Source: Candidatus Alistipes merdigallinarum
Lineage (GTDB): Bacteria; Bacteroidota; Bacteroidia; Bacteroidales; Rikenellaceae
NCBI GenBank assembly: GCA_019119305.1
Contig: DWXH01000024.1
Coordinates: 46,519 to 110,518 of the forward strand
Direction: 5' to 3'
DNA: 64,000 nucleotides
The notes under the pieces are model-generated. The model was not told where the DNA came from, ran no database searches, and saw only the letters and a program-made list of their open reading frames with translations. The position numbers and the translations under genes are program-made. Numbering within the stretch: position 1 is the first letter of the stretch; every line of letters begins with the position of its first letter. Of the stretch, positions 19,982 through 29,855 are shown one piece after another.

Positions 19982-20293
19982 TCTCATAATAGCCCTCCGG
20001 CTACACTTCTCCTTCTCCGACAGAAAACCTATACTTTGTCCCATCGATCGTCAAGCCCCTCAAAAAGAAGAGGCCGTACAAAAACTCTCTTTGACCAAAC
20101 AGTGGCGGCACGAGCTGTATTTCCTCTAAACTCCAAAGTCGTCGAATGGAATTACGAGAACAATAATGCAATGATTTATATACCAGTTTTCATGATTACC
20201 TACCTGTCGAACAGATAGCCGACTCATACCCTATAACTATTGAAAGATCCCCGTTTGAAAGAGATTCTATTTGCAAAAGGCCGTTTCCCGTCT
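19982..20293. other. Intergenic stretch between convergent gldE and recO; nothing recognised
   Basis: 312 bases between two converging genes. The only ORF (60 codons from a TTG) has no recognisable protein features. I see no strong hairpin with a T-run for either gene; the short TAGCC/GGCTA stem near 19991 lacks a T-tract. Confidence 0.5.
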
Positions 20294-21019
20294 CTAAAAT
20301 ACTTCACGAAGTATCGATACCAACCGGACGGAACGGATCGTGTCGAGGTGGTATCCGAAAAATTCCAATACGGATTCAAGAAATGCGGAACGGCGTTCCC
20401 GTGAAAGCCGCAGGCTATCGAGCTCTTCCACCGGACAATCCATCAAATGCCCCAACAGCGAAGAACTATCCTGATCCATACATACCCCATGTACCGGCAG
20501 CGAGGGGGTAAACAACCCACCGCGCATATCGAAAAAGGTCCCCTCGGAAAATTCGTTTCCGGGATAAAAACCCAAATAAGCCGAAAGCTGGACCAAAAAC
20601 CAAAGATGAAAATTCGCCACACCCTTTTCCATGCGATCCAACTGTACGACCGAATTGAAAATAAAATCGAACAACGCGTCATTCGGCTCCGACTCCCGAA
20701 TCAATCGATACAACACTTCGGCCATAAAGAGTGCAATGGTGCTTTTGCGGACATCAAAAGGGAGCGAAGATAACGGGACCAAATTCCGAACCTCCCGAAT
20801 GCGGTGCATCTGGGCATGGGGTGACACACTTGCCTCCAATTCAACCAGAAACATCGGTTGCAACAGAGCCGCCTTATTACCTCGACCTCGGGAGCTTCGA
20901 ACCCCCTGTACCATATAATTCATCCGGCCGTACAGGTCTGTCAATAGATAAGCGACCAACGAACTCTCGCCATATTTGATCGTATGCAGTACGATCCCCC
21001 GCGCCTTATAGTTTTGCAT
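20294..21019 (-). CDS. recO: DNA repair/recombination mediator RecO
   Basis: RecO works with RecR to load RecA on SSB-coated DNA in gap repair. 241 residues. It has an N-terminal OB-fold ('YKARGIVLHTIKYGESSLVAYLLTDLYGRMNYMVQGVRSSRG') and a helical C-terminal domain. No zinc-finger cysteines are visible, as in many Bacteroidetes RecO. rdgB lies 2 bases upstream on the same strand, so the two are likely one transcript. The call rests on the N-terminal pattern and length. Confidence 0.88.
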   Translation of the reverse strand: MQNYKARGIVLHTIKYGESSLVAYLLTDLYGRMNYMVQGVRSSRGRGNKAALLQPMFLVELEASVSPHAQMHRIREVRNLVPLSSLPFDVRKSTIALFMAEVLYRLIRESEPNDALFDFIFNSVVQLDRMEKGVANFHLWFLVQLSAYLGFYPGNEFSEGTFFDMRGGLFTPSLPVHGVCMDQDSSSLLGHLMDCPVEELDSLRLSRERRSAFLESVLEFFGYHLDTIRSVRLVSILREVF

Positions 21020-21021
21020 GA

Positions 21022-21597
21022 TTACCGTTTCAAAAGAAACGCAGCCAATTTCTCCACTGCAAGCCCCCGATGGCTGATGGCATTTTTCGCCTCGGAATCC
21101 ATCTCGGCAAAAGTCGTCGTATATCCGTCCGGCACGAATAACGGATCGTACCCGAACCCTGCAGCACCTCGTGGTTGTTCGGTAATCACACCGTTCACCA
21201 CTCCCTCGAACAGATACCCCTCGCCGTTCAGGATCAGAGCAATCACCGTACGAAAACGGGCTTTCCGGTTTTTTACCCCTTCCATATTCTTCAACAACAA
21301 CGCCATATTATCAAGCGAATTTTTGGACTCACCGGCATAACGGGCCGAATAAACCCCCGGGGCTCCGTTCAATGCCTCCACCTCGAGTCCCGTATCATCG
21401 GCAAAACAATCTTCTCCGGTCCGATCGTACAAAAAACGAGCCTTTTGCATGGCATTCCCTTCGAGGGTCTGCTGATCTTCTGGAATATCCTCGTTGATAC
21501 CCAACGACTGCAACGACTCGACCAGAAACGAATCGCCCAAAACCTCCCGAACCTCTTGAAGCTTATGCTTATTATTTGTTGCAAAATTTAATTTCAT
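21022..21597 (-). CDS. rdgB: Non-canonical purine NTP pyrophosphatase (RdgB/Ham1)
   Basis: Hydrolyses dITP, XTP and related nucleotides to monophosphates, preventing misincorporation. 191 residues, standard length. Motifs: '[12 protein letters not shown]' (substrate/phosphate loop), '[25 protein letters not shown]' (metal-binding Asp pair), '[12 protein letters not shown]' and 'ISHRGLA' near the C-terminus. It lies between the HAD gene (16 bases) and recO (2 bases), in what looks like one minus-strand operon. Confidence 0.95.
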   Translation of the reverse strand: MKLNFATNNKHKLQEVREVLGDSFLVESLQSLGINEDIPEDQQTLEGNAMQKARFLYDRTGEDCFADDTGLEVEALNGAPGVYSARYAGESKNSLDNMALLLKNMEGVKNRKARFRTVIALILNGEGYLFEGVVNGVITEQPRGAAGFGYDPLFVPDGYTTTFAEMDSEAKNAISHRGLAVEKLAAFLLKR

Positions 21598-21613
21598 AGT
21601 TTATCAAAATATA

Positions 21614-22450
21614 TTAAGATTTGCAACTCTTACTCAACTGATAGTCAACAACAATCTTGTCGATTATTGTCTTGACCAAACGATCGATCTCCTTGTCGGG
21701 GCTGTAATCTGCCGGACAAACATAACTTACACGGTTATCCCGAATCAAACGCAGCATCTCTTGGCGCTTCTGACGCGACCGAGGATTATAGACTGCGATC
21801 GAATGCCCCCCTTGCTGTTTAACCAATTTCATACAAGGAATATCGGTCGTACCATCTCCAAAATAGATCATGTGCCGGAACTGCACAGGCCGCTTATCCT
21901 CTTCGATAAACTCATTGATTCGTACACTATCATAAACGCTCTCTATACCTTTATTGATCTTGAAGATAAACTGTGTTTTGTTTGTATAATTGACCGCTAC
22001 GGCAGGCCAATAGGCTACCCCATCGACATTATAAAAGAACGAACAGGCGTATATCTTCCGGAACTCTTTGGCAATCGGCGTCCCCTCGATCATCTCGCGC
22101 AACCCGGAAGAGTTGATATAATGATGCAACTTGATCCCCCGTTCTGCCGCATAGGCATTGATCCGCGGAAACCACTCCCTGACTCCCTCATAAAGCTGAA
22201 TATTTTGTCCCGACTGGGCAAAAGACTCCCGGCGAAGCGATTTCCCGGCACTTTGCGCTTCGTGCAACATTTGGTACATATAGGCAAGAATCGGGTCTCC
22301 ATCCTGTTCTAATGCCGTCTGGTTGCTTCTTTCCCAAAACTCGTGGTTGCTTTTGCCGATAGCCGGGATAAAATCATACTCCTGCATATTTCCGGGAGAA
22401 AGCGTCCCGTCAAAATCGTAGATCAATGCTACAACTAATTTTTTAGCCAT
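21614..22450 (-). CDS. HAD-family phosphatase (phosphoserine-phosphatase-like)
   Basis: 278 residues. HAD motif I 'IYDFDGTLSP' provides the nucleophile Asp; 'YINSSGLREMIEGT' is motif II, and 'YFGDGTTDIPCMKLV' is motif IV binding Mg2+. A helical cap lies between motifs I and II. This arrangement resembles the SerB/MtnX-type HAD subfamily I, but no substrate can be assigned. It is upstream of rdgB-recO on the same strand. A near-consensus -7 box (TACCTTTA) lies about 21 bases before its start. Confidence 0.75.
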   Translation of the reverse strand: MAKKLVVALIYDFDGTLSPGNMQEYDFIPAIGKSNHEFWERSNQTALEQDGDPILAYMYQMLHEAQSAGKSLRRESFAQSGQNIQLYEGVREWFPRINAYAAERGIKLHHYINSSGLREMIEGTPIAKEFRKIYACSFFYNVDGVAYWPAVAVNYTNKTQFIFKINKGIESVYDSVRINEFIEEDKRPVQFRHMIYFGDGTTDIPCMKLVKQQGGHSIAVYNPRSRQKRQEMLRLIRDNRVSYVCPADYSPDKEIDRLVKTIIDKIVVDYQLSKSCKS

Positions 22451-22501
22451 AACCGTAAATTTTGTCCATAAAGGTATAAAAAATCGAAGAAAACAGGATA
22501 T

Positions 22502-23098
22502 TTAGAGCAACTCCTTATTCCGATTACGAATCCTTCGGTACAATTTTCCTGCTCGACTACGTAACGAAGGGAGATGACTCTGTCTATACAAATCCAACAC
22601 CTCGTAAAGTTCCTCATCAATCCAAGATTCCTGATGTGGAAGTCTGTACAGGATCTCCATGCACCAGACCCGAATCGATGGAGGCACAGCAGCATCGATC
22701 AACCGTGTGAAAGTTACCTCTGCTATCCGGTCTATCCAATCAGAAGAGAGATCGGCTCCTTGAATAGATAACAGCTTAACCAACATTTTACTATACAAAC
22801 GTATCACCCCAGAGTAGCTGGCCTGTAGATAGTTATCCACGATTTGTCCGCAGAAATTAGATAGACGTGCCGAATCATACGAAAAAGCGAAATCCAGGGC
22901 CCAAGTCGCCCGAAAGGCAAGCTGATCCGGCCCTGTCTTTCCCAAATCGAATGCTTCGGCGAAAAGATCGTTTGCAACAATCAATCGCCCGCAATACTCC
23001 GCATCCGAACGATAAAACTTTTTGACACATATCCATTCGGACAGCCTTTTCTCAGACTGTACTATCCGATACCTGTTTTCGTCTGCTAACACCACCAT
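22502..23098 (-). CDS. Unknown all-helical protein (HEAT-like)
   Basis: 198 residues, not recognised as a named family. The predicted character is all-helical with alternating amphipathic helices ('QLAFRATWALDFAFSYD', 'PPSIRVWCMEILYRLPHQES', 'HLPSLRSRAGKLYRRIRNRNKELL'), resembling HEAT/ARM-type solenoid repeats. There is no signal peptide or transmembrane segment, so it is probably a cytoplasmic adaptor or scaffold. The gene starts only 10 bases after the U-tract of the ilvE terminator. The HAD gene follows after 51 bases. Confidence 0.6.
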   Translation of the reverse strand: MVVLADENRYRIVQSEKRLSEWICVKKFYRSDAEYCGRLIVANDLFAEAFDLGKTGPDQLAFRATWALDFAFSYDSARLSNFCGQIVDNYLQASYSGVIRLYSKMLVKLLSIQGADLSSDWIDRIAEVTFTRLIDAAVPPSIRVWCMEILYRLPHQESWIDEELYEVLDLYRQSHLPSLRSRAGKLYRRIRNRNKELL

Positions 23099-23108
23099 TA
23101 CCCCTTAC

Positions 23109-23144
23109 AAAAAAACTGCGGACGGGGGCGAGCCTTGTCCGCAG
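23109..23144 (-). terminator. Rho-independent terminator of ilvE
   Basis: On the minus strand CTGCGGAC (23144-23137) pairs with GTCCGCAG (23123-23116), followed by seven T (23115-23109). It lies 32 bases after the ilvE stop. Confidence 0.85.
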
Positions 23145-23176
23145 CATTCGTATTGTTTCCCAAATATCGCTTCCTC

Positions 23177-24193
23177 TTACTTCACCTCAACCATCCAACC
23201 GTACGTATCGGGCTCTTCGCCATACTGAATCGCACGCAATCGGTGGTAAAGTTTCGTACAATTCGGACCGGCTTTCGTCCCATCGCCATAAACGAAAGTA
23301 CGGTTTTCGGACAAATCGTATATCGATCCGATCGGAGAGATTACCGCCGCCGTACCGCAGGCTCCTGCCTCCTCAAACGTAGCCAGTTCCTCGTAATCCA
23401 CAACACGCTGTTCTACCTTCAGTCCCATCTCTTCTGCCAATGTCATCAGGCTCTTATTCGTAATCGAAGGCAAGACCGAATGAGACTTCGGCGTGATGTA
23501 TGTCCCTTGCCGGATACCGAAAAAGTTCGCTCCGCCACACTCGTCGAGATGTTTTTTCTCTTTGGCATCCAAGTAAAGTACACAAGGGAACCCTTTCTCG
23601 TGACCGATTTCGCCCGATGTAAGGCTCGCCGCATAGTTCCCTCCAACCTTTACGTGCCCCGTACCGAGCGGTGCCGCACGGTCATGATCCCGATCGATCA
23701 TCACCTTAATCGGATTGAAACCCTCTTTATAATAGGGTCCTACCGGCGTTACGAACATCAGTAACAGATAGTCTTGCGAAGGATTGACCCCGACCTGAGC
23801 CGAAGTTCCCAACAGCAACGGCCGGATATAGAGCGAAGCGCCCGTTCCATAGGGCGGAACAAAACGTTCATTCGCCTTTACCACCCGCTTCATCATGTCG
23901 ACAACCAGATCTACCGGGGGAATAGCCATTTTCAAATAGTCGGCCGAAGATTGCAGCCGTTTGGCATTCTCTTCGGGACGGAAAATGCGGATCACACCGT
24001 CCGCGCCACGAAAGGCTTTCTGTCCTTCGAAAACCTCCTGTCCATAATGCAAGCAAGTTGCCGCCATGTGCAACGATACGGTTTCATCCGATGTAAGTTC
24101 GGGTTCGCTCCAAGACCCATTGCGGTAGTAACTCCGTATATTATAGTCTGTTTTCAGATACCCGAAAGATAGGTTTTTCCAATCTAGTTCCAT
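23177..24193 (-). CDS. ilvE: Branched-chain amino acid aminotransferase
   Basis: A PLP enzyme for the last step of Leu/Ile/Val synthesis, class IV fold, cytoplasmic. About 338 residues from ATG 24193 ('MELDWKNLSFGYLKTDYN'); the track adds seven residues from ATG 24214. An AGAAGG sequence lies just before 24193. The catalytic Lys is K182 in 'PLGTGHVKVGGNYAASL', and 'TCLHYGQEVFEGQKAFRG' and 'CGTAAVISPIG' are typical of the eukaryote-like BCAT subgroup. It stands alone with its own terminator. Confidence 0.93.
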   Translation of the reverse strand: MELDWKNLSFGYLKTDYNIRSYYRNGSWSEPELTSDETVSLHMAATCLHYGQEVFEGQKAFRGADGVIRIFRPEENAKRLQSSADYLKMAIPPVDLVVDMMKRVVKANERFVPPYGTGASLYIRPLLLGTSAQVGVNPSQDYLLLMFVTPVGPYYKEGFNPIKVMIDRDHDRAAPLGTGHVKVGGNYAASLTSGEIGHEKGFPCVLYLDAKEKKHLDECGGANFFGIRQGTYITPKSHSVLPSITNKSLMTLAEEMGLKVEQRVVDYEELATFEEAGACGTAAVISPIGSIYDLSENRTFVYGDGTKAGPNCTKLYHRLRAIQYGEEPDTYGWMVEVK

Positions 24194-24287
24194 AACCTTC
24201 TCTCTTTTTATCATTCGTTTTTATTGTTGTTTCTTTTTTTAGAGGATAAGCGAAAGTCAGCCTCACACGCTCCCCTTTGTCGTAGCG

Positions 24288-26327
24288 TTATCCGATCATC
24301 GTTCCGTTTCCAACCTTGTCGACCGGAGAGAGAAGTACCATCTTACCCGACGGATCCTGAGCCATCAGAATCATCCCCTCGGACAAAACACCTTTCAACT
24401 CACGCGGTTCAAGATTGATCAAGACCAACACCTGACGTCCGACCAACGACTCCGGAGTGTAATACTCGGCAATTCCCGATACGATCGTCCGTTTATCAAT
24501 GCCCGTATCGATCGTCAACTTCAGCAATTTTTTCGTTTTGGCGATTTTTTCTGCCGCCAGAATCGTTGCAGACCGGATATCCATCCGATTGAAATCATCG
24601 AACACGATACTCTCTTTCTGCGGTTCGATCTTATGCCCCGCCTCCTTGGCCATATTGGCCTTTTTCGTATCGGCCAACTTCTTCAGCTGCGCCTCGATCG
24701 TACTGTCCTCGATCTTCTCAAACAACAGAACCGGTGTGCCGATCTCGTGACCCGCAGCCAACAAATCGGTATCGCCCAACCGATCCCAACCGAAGTGATC
24801 CACCTGCAACAATTTCAGAATCTTTTCTGCCGTAAACGGCATAAAGGGTTCAATCCCGATCGCAATCGACGCCGTAATCTGCAGGGCAACGTTCAAAATG
24901 GTCTTAACCCGCTCGGGATCCGTCTTGTATACCTTCCAAGGCTCCGTATCGGCCAGATACTTGTTGCCCAGACGAGCGATGTTCATCGCCTCCTTGAGGG
25001 CCTCCCTGAAGCGGAAATTCTCGATATCCTCTTCGAGCGACTTCTTGATCGTCGGCAATTCGCTGAGAATATCCCGATCATAGTCGGTCAAGGTGCCACA
25101 CTCGGGCACACGCCCTGCATAGTATTTATGCGTCAGAACCAAGGCCCGATTCACGAAGTTACCCAACACGGCCACCAGCTCGTTGTTGTTCCGGGCTTGA
25201 AAATCGCGCCATGTAAAATCGTTATCCTTGGTTTCGGGGGCATTGGCGCACAGCACGTAGCGCAGAACATCCTCCTTGCCCGGGAACTCATCCAGATACT
25301 CATGCAACCACACCGCCCAATTTCGTGACGTTGAGATCTTTTCACCTTCGAGGTTCAAAAATTCATTGGCCGGCACATTTTCCGGCAAGATATATCCACC
25401 ATGCGCCCGCAGCATCGACGGGAAGACGATGCAATGGAATACGATGTTGTCTTTCCCGATGAAGTGGACCATTTTGGTCTCTTCGTCCTTCCAGTATTTT
25501 TCCCAATCGGGCGTAAGCTCTTTCGTTGCGGAGATGTACCCGATCGGGGCATCGAACCACACATACAATACCTTCCCTTCAGCGCCCTCTACCGGAACGG
25601 GAATACCCCAATCCAAATCGCGGCTCACGGCACGCGGCTGGAGCCCGAGATCGAGCCAGCTCTTGCACTGCCCGTATACATTGACCTTCCACTCCTTGTG
25701 CCCTTCGAGAATCCACCGACGCAGAAACGCTTCGTGCTTGTCGAGCGGCAGAAACCAGTGGGTCGTCTCTTTCATCACCGGTACAGATCCGGTTATCGCA
25801 CTGCGCGGATTGATCAGATCGATCGGACTCAACGTACTGCCACACTTCTCGCACTGATCTCCGTATGCCCGATCATTCTGGCAATGAGGACAGGTCCCGA
25901 CGATATAACGATCCGCCAGAAACTGTCCGGCCTCTTCGTCATAATACTGCATCGTTGTCTTTTCGATAAACTCCCCTTTATCATACAGAGTCCGGAAAAA
26001 ATCCGACGCTGTCTTGTGGTGTACCGGGGAGGTCGTCCGTGAATAGATATCGAACGACATGCCGAGACGTTTGAAAGAGTCCTTGATGATATTGTGATAT
26101 TTATCGACGATATCCTGTGGTGAGACGCCCTCCTGGCGGGCCTTGATCGTAATGGGGACCCCGTGTTCGTCCGATCCGCACACCGAGATCACATCCTCGC
26201 CGCGCAAACGCAAATATCTCACATAGATGTCCGAAGGGATATATACTCCCGCGAGGTGCCCGATATGCACCGGTCCGTTGGCATAGGGAAGTGCCGATGT
26301 AACAAGATAGCGTTTAAACTTTTTCAT
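24288..26327 (-). CDS. metG: Methionyl-tRNA synthetase
   Basis: Charges initiator and elongator tRNA-Met. 679 residues. Class I signatures: 'HIGH' at 21-24 and a KMSKS-loop variant K330-ISTS. A zinc knuckle '[17 protein letters not shown]' lies in the connective peptide, the anticodon-binding helical domain spans about 390-540, and a C-terminal OB-fold tRNA-binding domain (about 570-679, '[22 protein letters not shown]') gives dimerisation and tRNA binding. KISTS is a known natural variation in MetRS. A TAnnTTTG box (26363-26356) precedes it. Confidence 0.96.
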   Translation of the reverse strand: MKKFKRYLVTSALPYANGPVHIGHLAGVYIPSDIYVRYLRLRGEDVISVCGSDEHGVPITIKARQEGVSPQDIVDKYHNIIKDSFKRLGMSFDIYSRTTSPVHHKTASDFFRTLYDKGEFIEKTTMQYYDEEAGQFLADRYIVGTCPHCQNDRAYGDQCEKCGSTLSPIDLINPRSAITGSVPVMKETTHWFLPLDKHEAFLRRWILEGHKEWKVNVYGQCKSWLDLGLQPRAVSRDLDWGIPVPVEGAEGKVLYVWFDAPIGYISATKELTPDWEKYWKDEETKMVHFIGKDNIVFHCIVFPSMLRAHGGYILPENVPANEFLNLEGEKISTSRNWAVWLHEYLDEFPGKEDVLRYVLCANAPETKDNDFTWRDFQARNNNELVAVLGNFVNRALVLTHKYYAGRVPECGTLTDYDRDILSELPTIKKSLEEDIENFRFREALKEAMNIARLGNKYLADTEPWKVYKTDPERVKTILNVALQITASIAIGIEPFMPFTAEKILKLLQVDHFGWDRLGDTDLLAAGHEIGTPVLLFEKIEDSTIEAQLKKLADTKKANMAKEAGHKIEPQKESIVFDDFNRMDIRSATILAAEKIAKTKKLLKLTIDTGIDKRTIVSGIAEYYTPESLVGRQVLVLINLEPRELKGVLSEGMILMAQDPSGKMVLLSPVDKVGNGTMIG

Positions 26328-26355
26328 CTCAAAGTCAAAAAAACAATAATCCGTA

Positions 26356-26363
26356 CAAAGTTA
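26356..26363 (-). promoter_or_regulatory. Candidate -7 box upstream of metG
   Basis: On the minus strand TAACTTTG matches TAnnTTTG, 28 bases before the metG ATG. The sequence just after it, TTTGTACGGATT, also occurs upstream of the neighbouring yitT-like gene. Confidence 0.5.
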
Positions 26364-26410
26364 TGAATTTTTCGCCAAAATATGCCTCTCCCTCCGATAA
26401 ATCCCTCCTA

Positions 26411-27307
26411 CTATTTCTTCAGGGGCTCAAAACCTCGTCCGTAAACACCCATCACATTCGCATAGGTGATAAACGCGTCGGGGTCCACACGTTTGATCAG
26501 CTTGAAAAGAACCCCTGTCTCGTACCGCCGGCAGACCACCATCACCACTTTGGTCGGCTCTTTGGTAAACCACTTTTCGCCATCAAGCAACGTAACGCCA
26601 CGGCTCATTTCGGTCGAAATCGATTCGGCGATCTCCCGGTAACGGGACGAAATGATCATAATCTGGGCCGACTGACGATTACCTGCAACCACAGCATCGA
26701 TCGTATAACCGTTGACCGCGACCATGACACCTCCGTAAATCACCGTAGCAATATCTTTAAAAATGAAGATCGAACACCCGATGATCAACAGATCGCAAAG
26801 CATGATGATCCGGCCATAGCTGATCGTCTTGTATTTGTTGATAATCATGGCAATGATATCTGTTCCCCCGGTACTTCCCCCCTGCGTGAAACAGATCCCG
26901 ATGCCTCCACCGGCCAACGCTCCTCCCAACAGGACAGACAAAAGTTTATCTTCTCCGAGCCCCATGATATTGTTCGGAACCAGACCCTGCATGACGGACA
27001 TAGCCGCCGAAATGAAAATGATGGCATAAAATGTCTTGGCGCCAAACCGCACACCGATCAGCATGGAGCCCAACGCAATCAAAAATCCATTCAGCACCAA
27101 ATACGACAACCCCAACGGTATACCCCCGTCAGCTCCTCCTGTCGCATAATAGATCAACAGTCCGACCCCGTTGATTCCTCCACCCACCACGTCAGCCGGC
27201 ATCAATATCCCGATCCAGGCAAAAGAGTAAAGAATCAATCCGACAGAGATCAAAGCATACTCTTTGACCGTCTTCAGTCCACCCGAATACGATAACCTAT
27301 TTTTCAT
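26411..27307 (-). CDS. YitT/DUF161-family membrane protein with DUF2179 domain
   Basis: 298 residues. The N-terminal ~200 form five to six transmembrane helices with glycine-rich segments ('ADVVGGGINGVGLLIYYATGG', 'LGGALAGGGIGICFTQGGSTGGTDIIA') typical of the YitT family. The C-terminal ~85 residues form a cytoplasmic DUF2179 domain ('QIMIISSRYREIAESISTEMSRGVTLLDGEKW'). The substrate is not established for the family. It is divergent from priA, with 130 bases between the two chosen starts. Confidence 0.85.
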   Translation of the reverse strand: MKNRLSYSGGLKTVKEYALISVGLILYSFAWIGILMPADVVGGGINGVGLLIYYATGGADGGIPLGLSYLVLNGFLIALGSMLIGVRFGAKTFYAIIFISAAMSVMQGLVPNNIMGLGEDKLLSVLLGGALAGGGIGICFTQGGSTGGTDIIAMIINKYKTISYGRIIMLCDLLIIGCSIFIFKDIATVIYGGVMVAVNGYTIDAVVAGNRQSAQIMIISSRYREIAESISTEMSRGVTLLDGEKWFTKEPTKVVMVVCRRYETGVLFKLIKRVDPDAFITYANVMGVYGRGFEPLKK

Positions 27308-27414
27308 AATACTTAAAATCCGTACAAAGAAAGTAAAGTTCGATCACTTTTCAAATCCGACAAAAGATAATCATAATTCCCCGAAATTCGATCCCGAAGC
27401 ATCGGGAAAAATAC

Positions 27415-27422
27415 TATTTTTG
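27415..27422 (+). promoter_or_regulatory. Candidate -7 box upstream of priA
   Basis: TATTTTTG (TAnnTTTG) ends 15 bases before GTG 27438 and lies inside the track's ORF, arguing against the ATG at 27264. Confidence 0.55.
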
Positions 27423-27437
27423 TATAAATTTTATTCG

Positions 27438-29723
27438 GTGCAGAAAAATTCGTCCGATACCTCGAAAATACTCTATGCCGACGTCATCCTGCCGTTGGCC
27501 GTACCGTGCATGACTTTTTCCGTGCCGGATACTTTCAAGGAGAAAATTGCCGTAGGGCAACGCGTAATCGTTCCGATCGGGAACCGGAAACTCTACACGG
27601 GGATTATTGATCGGTTACATGGAAACGACCCTTCCTATTCCCGCATCAAGACTATCGTCCGCCTCGTCGGATCCGATCCGGTCGTAACTCCGGAACAGCT
27701 GAATTTATGGCACTGGCTCTCCTTTTATTATATGGCTCCGCTGGGAATGGTCATGCGGGCAGCACTACCCGCCGAATTCAGACCGAATGGACTCTCAGAG
27801 GAGGAGACCTGCAAAAACGATTTTACCCCACGCAGCGAACCGGCACTGAAATTACATCCGGAGATCGACAGTGAAACCCGCCTCCACGAAGCGCTCGACA
27901 TGCTGCGCCAGGCCAAGGCACAATACCGGGTCCTGATCGACTATCTTCATCGAGCGGAGATTCGCGATTACACCGATCCGCCCGCAATCCCCCGACGCCT
28001 GTTCGACGTCTCAGCTTCTGTTTTGAAATCGCTGGTCGACAAACACCTGATCCAGCAGACGGAGATCGTCTGCCCATATCCCGAACCGCAGCGGCCGGCT
28101 GTCGTACTGCCCGAACTCTCCTCCGCCCAACAAAGTGCTCTCGATTCGATCCACAACGAATTTTTCAGCAAAAGAGTCGTCCTGTTACACGGAATTACCG
28201 GAAGCGGGAAAACCGAAATTTACATCCACCTGATCGCAGAAACCCTCGATGCCGGCTACAATGTTCTCTACCTGCTTCCCGAAATCGCTTTAACCGATCA
28301 GTTGGTCAACCGCATGAAACGCTATTTCGGGGAAACGGTCCGGGTTTACCATTCACGACAGACCCCCCGACAGCGAGCCGAAGTATACGACGAACTACTA
28401 CACTCATCCGAAGGAAAACTTTTGATCGGTGCCCGGTCGGCCGTTCTGCTCCCCCCAAACCGGCTCTCACTGATTGTCATCGACGAAGAACACGACACCA
28501 GTTTCAAACAAACCGATTCGAGCCCGAAATACCACGGACGCGACACCGCAATCTATCTCGCTTTGCTTTGCGGAGCCCGAACTCTTTTAGGAAGCGCTAC
28601 CCCTTGCGCAGAGACCTATTATAATGCCACAACCGGCAAATACGGACATGTCGTCCTCAACGAACGTTACAGCGGAGTTACATTACCACAAGTGATCGTA
28701 TCGAATACGCTGACCGCCGCAAAGCGTGGTGAAAAATTTTCACACTTCAATAAAATCCTGCTCGACCACATCGACAAAACACTGCATCACGGACGCCAGG
28801 TAATGCTCTTCCAAAACCGGAGGGGATTCTCCCCCTTCGTAACCTGCGGGACATGTGGCTGGACCGCTATGTGTCCCGACTGCAACGTCTCGCTCACCTA
28901 CCACAAAAACGACAGTTCGCTCCGTTGCCACTACTGCGGATACCACATCTCCATGCCGGTCCTCTGTCCCTCCTGTTCTACGGGAAGCCTCCTTCCCCAA
29001 GGATTCGGGACAGAGAAGATCGAAGAGGAGCTCCATCACTATTTCCCCGACGCCCGGATTGAACGGTTGGATGCCGACTCCGCCCGCTCAACCCGAAATT
29101 ACCAACGGATCATCGACTCCTTCAGCACAGGGACAACCGACATCCTGATCGGCACCCAGATCATCACCAAAGGGTTCGATTTCGGAGGGGTCGCTTTGGT
29201 TGGTATCCTCAATGCCGACAACCTATTATTATATCCCGATTTCCGATCCTGCGAACGGGCCTTCCAGTTGATCGTTCAAGTGGGAGGTCGTGCCGGACGA
29301 CGAGACGAACAGGGAACGGTCATCATCCAAACCGCGCAACCCGATCATCCGGTTATCCGACAAGCCATGAACGGAGACTACGACACCATGATCCATTCGT
29401 TACTTGCCGAACGCCGGACATTTCTTTATCCGCCTTACTGCCGATTGATCTCCATCATCTTCCGTCATCGGGACCGTACATTGCTTCAACGAGCCGCCGA
29501 TACCTTTGCCGTCCAAGCCCGTCTCCGTTTCGGGCATATGCTGATGGGCCCGGAAACTCCGCCCGTCGACCGCATCCGCAATCAGTTCAGGCTCCAATTC
29601 CTACTGAAAATCGACAGCCGTCAAACAGCCGTCAAACAAGAATTATCAATCCTCTTCGACGAATTGCACGCCAATCCGTTGTTTCGTACCGTTGAGATTA
29701 TCCCCGATGTAGACCCTCAGTAA
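27438..29723 (+). CDS. priA: Primosomal protein N' (replication restart helicase)
   Basis: A 3'-5' superfamily 2 DNA helicase that reloads the replisome at stalled forks. From GTG 27438 the protein has about 761 residues. The 58 extra N-terminal residues in the track are not PriA-like and overlap the yitT-like gene and a promoter. Features: 3'-DNA-binding domain ('YADVILPLAVPCMTFSVP'), Walker A 'HGITGSGKTEIYIHL', Walker B 'VIDEEHDTSFKQ', and a cysteine cluster ('CGTCGWTAMCPDC', 'CHYCGYH', 'CPSC') binding two zinc ions between helicase lobes. 'GTQIITKGFDFGGVALVGILNAD' marks lobe 2. The downstream intergenic dyad has no T-tract. Confidence 0.94.
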   Translation: MQKNSSDTSKILYADVILPLAVPCMTFSVPDTFKEKIAVGQRVIVPIGNRKLYTGIIDRLHGNDPSYSRIKTIVRLVGSDPVVTPEQLNLWHWLSFYYMAPLGMVMRAALPAEFRPNGLSEEETCKNDFTPRSEPALKLHPEIDSETRLHEALDMLRQAKAQYRVLIDYLHRAEIRDYTDPPAIPRRLFDVSASVLKSLVDKHLIQQTEIVCPYPEPQRPAVVLPELSSAQQSALDSIHNEFFSKRVVLLHGITGSGKTEIYIHLIAETLDAGYNVLYLLPEIALTDQLVNRMKRYFGETVRVYHSRQTPRQRAEVYDELLHSSEGKLLIGARSAVLLPPNRLSLIVIDEEHDTSFKQTDSSPKYHGRDTAIYLALLCGARTLLGSATPCAETYYNATTGKYGHVVLNERYSGVTLPQVIVSNTLTAAKRGEKFSHFNKILLDHIDKTLHHGRQVMLFQNRRGFSPFVTCGTCGWTAMCPDCNVSLTYHKNDSSLRCHYCGYHISMPVLCPSCSTGSLLPQGFGTEKIEEELHHYFPDARIERLDADSARSTRNYQRIIDSFSTGTTDILIGTQIITKGFDFGGVALVGILNADNLLLYPDFRSCERAFQLIVQVGGRAGRRDEQGTVIIQTAQPDHPVIRQAMNGDYDTMIHSLLAERRTFLYPPYCRLISIIFRHRDRTLLQRAADTFAVQARLRFGHMLMGPETPPVDRIRNQFRLQFLLKIDSRQTAVKQELSILFDELHANPLFRTVEIIPDVDPQ

Positions 29724-29777
29724 ATTAGCTCCGAAAGCCTCGATCATGGCATCCGAATTGCAGTTCCAATAGAGCTT

Positions 29778-29822
29778 TTACCGAACAATTACACATACAT
29801 GTATGTGTGAAAGATTCGGTAA
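29778..29822. promoter_or_regulatory. Nested inverted repeat upstream of the XRE regulator (candidate operator)
   Basis: An 18-bp perfect palindrome ACACATACATGTATGTGT (29791-29808) is enclosed by a second inverted repeat, TTACCGAA (29778-29785) and TTCGGTAA (29815-29822), with almost the same centre. No T-run follows, so a priA terminator is less likely than a protein-binding site. It lies 34 bases before the XRE gene start, fitting autoregulation, but that is inference. Confidence 0.6.
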
Positions 29823-29855
29823 GAATATGCATCTTGGAAAAGATTTTTGCCTGCG

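Noticed and set aside
20036-20218. 60-codon ORF between gldE and recO
   Set aside because: TTG start, no recognisable motifs and no convincing promoter; likely chance.
25320-25345. Defective KMSKS loop in MetRS
   Set aside because: KISTS keeps the key lysine and serine residues and is a natural variation; all other domains are intact.
27264-27437. N-terminal extension of priA in the ORF track
   Set aside because: Overlaps the divergent yitT-like gene and contains a -7 box; the PriA domain begins after GTG 27438.
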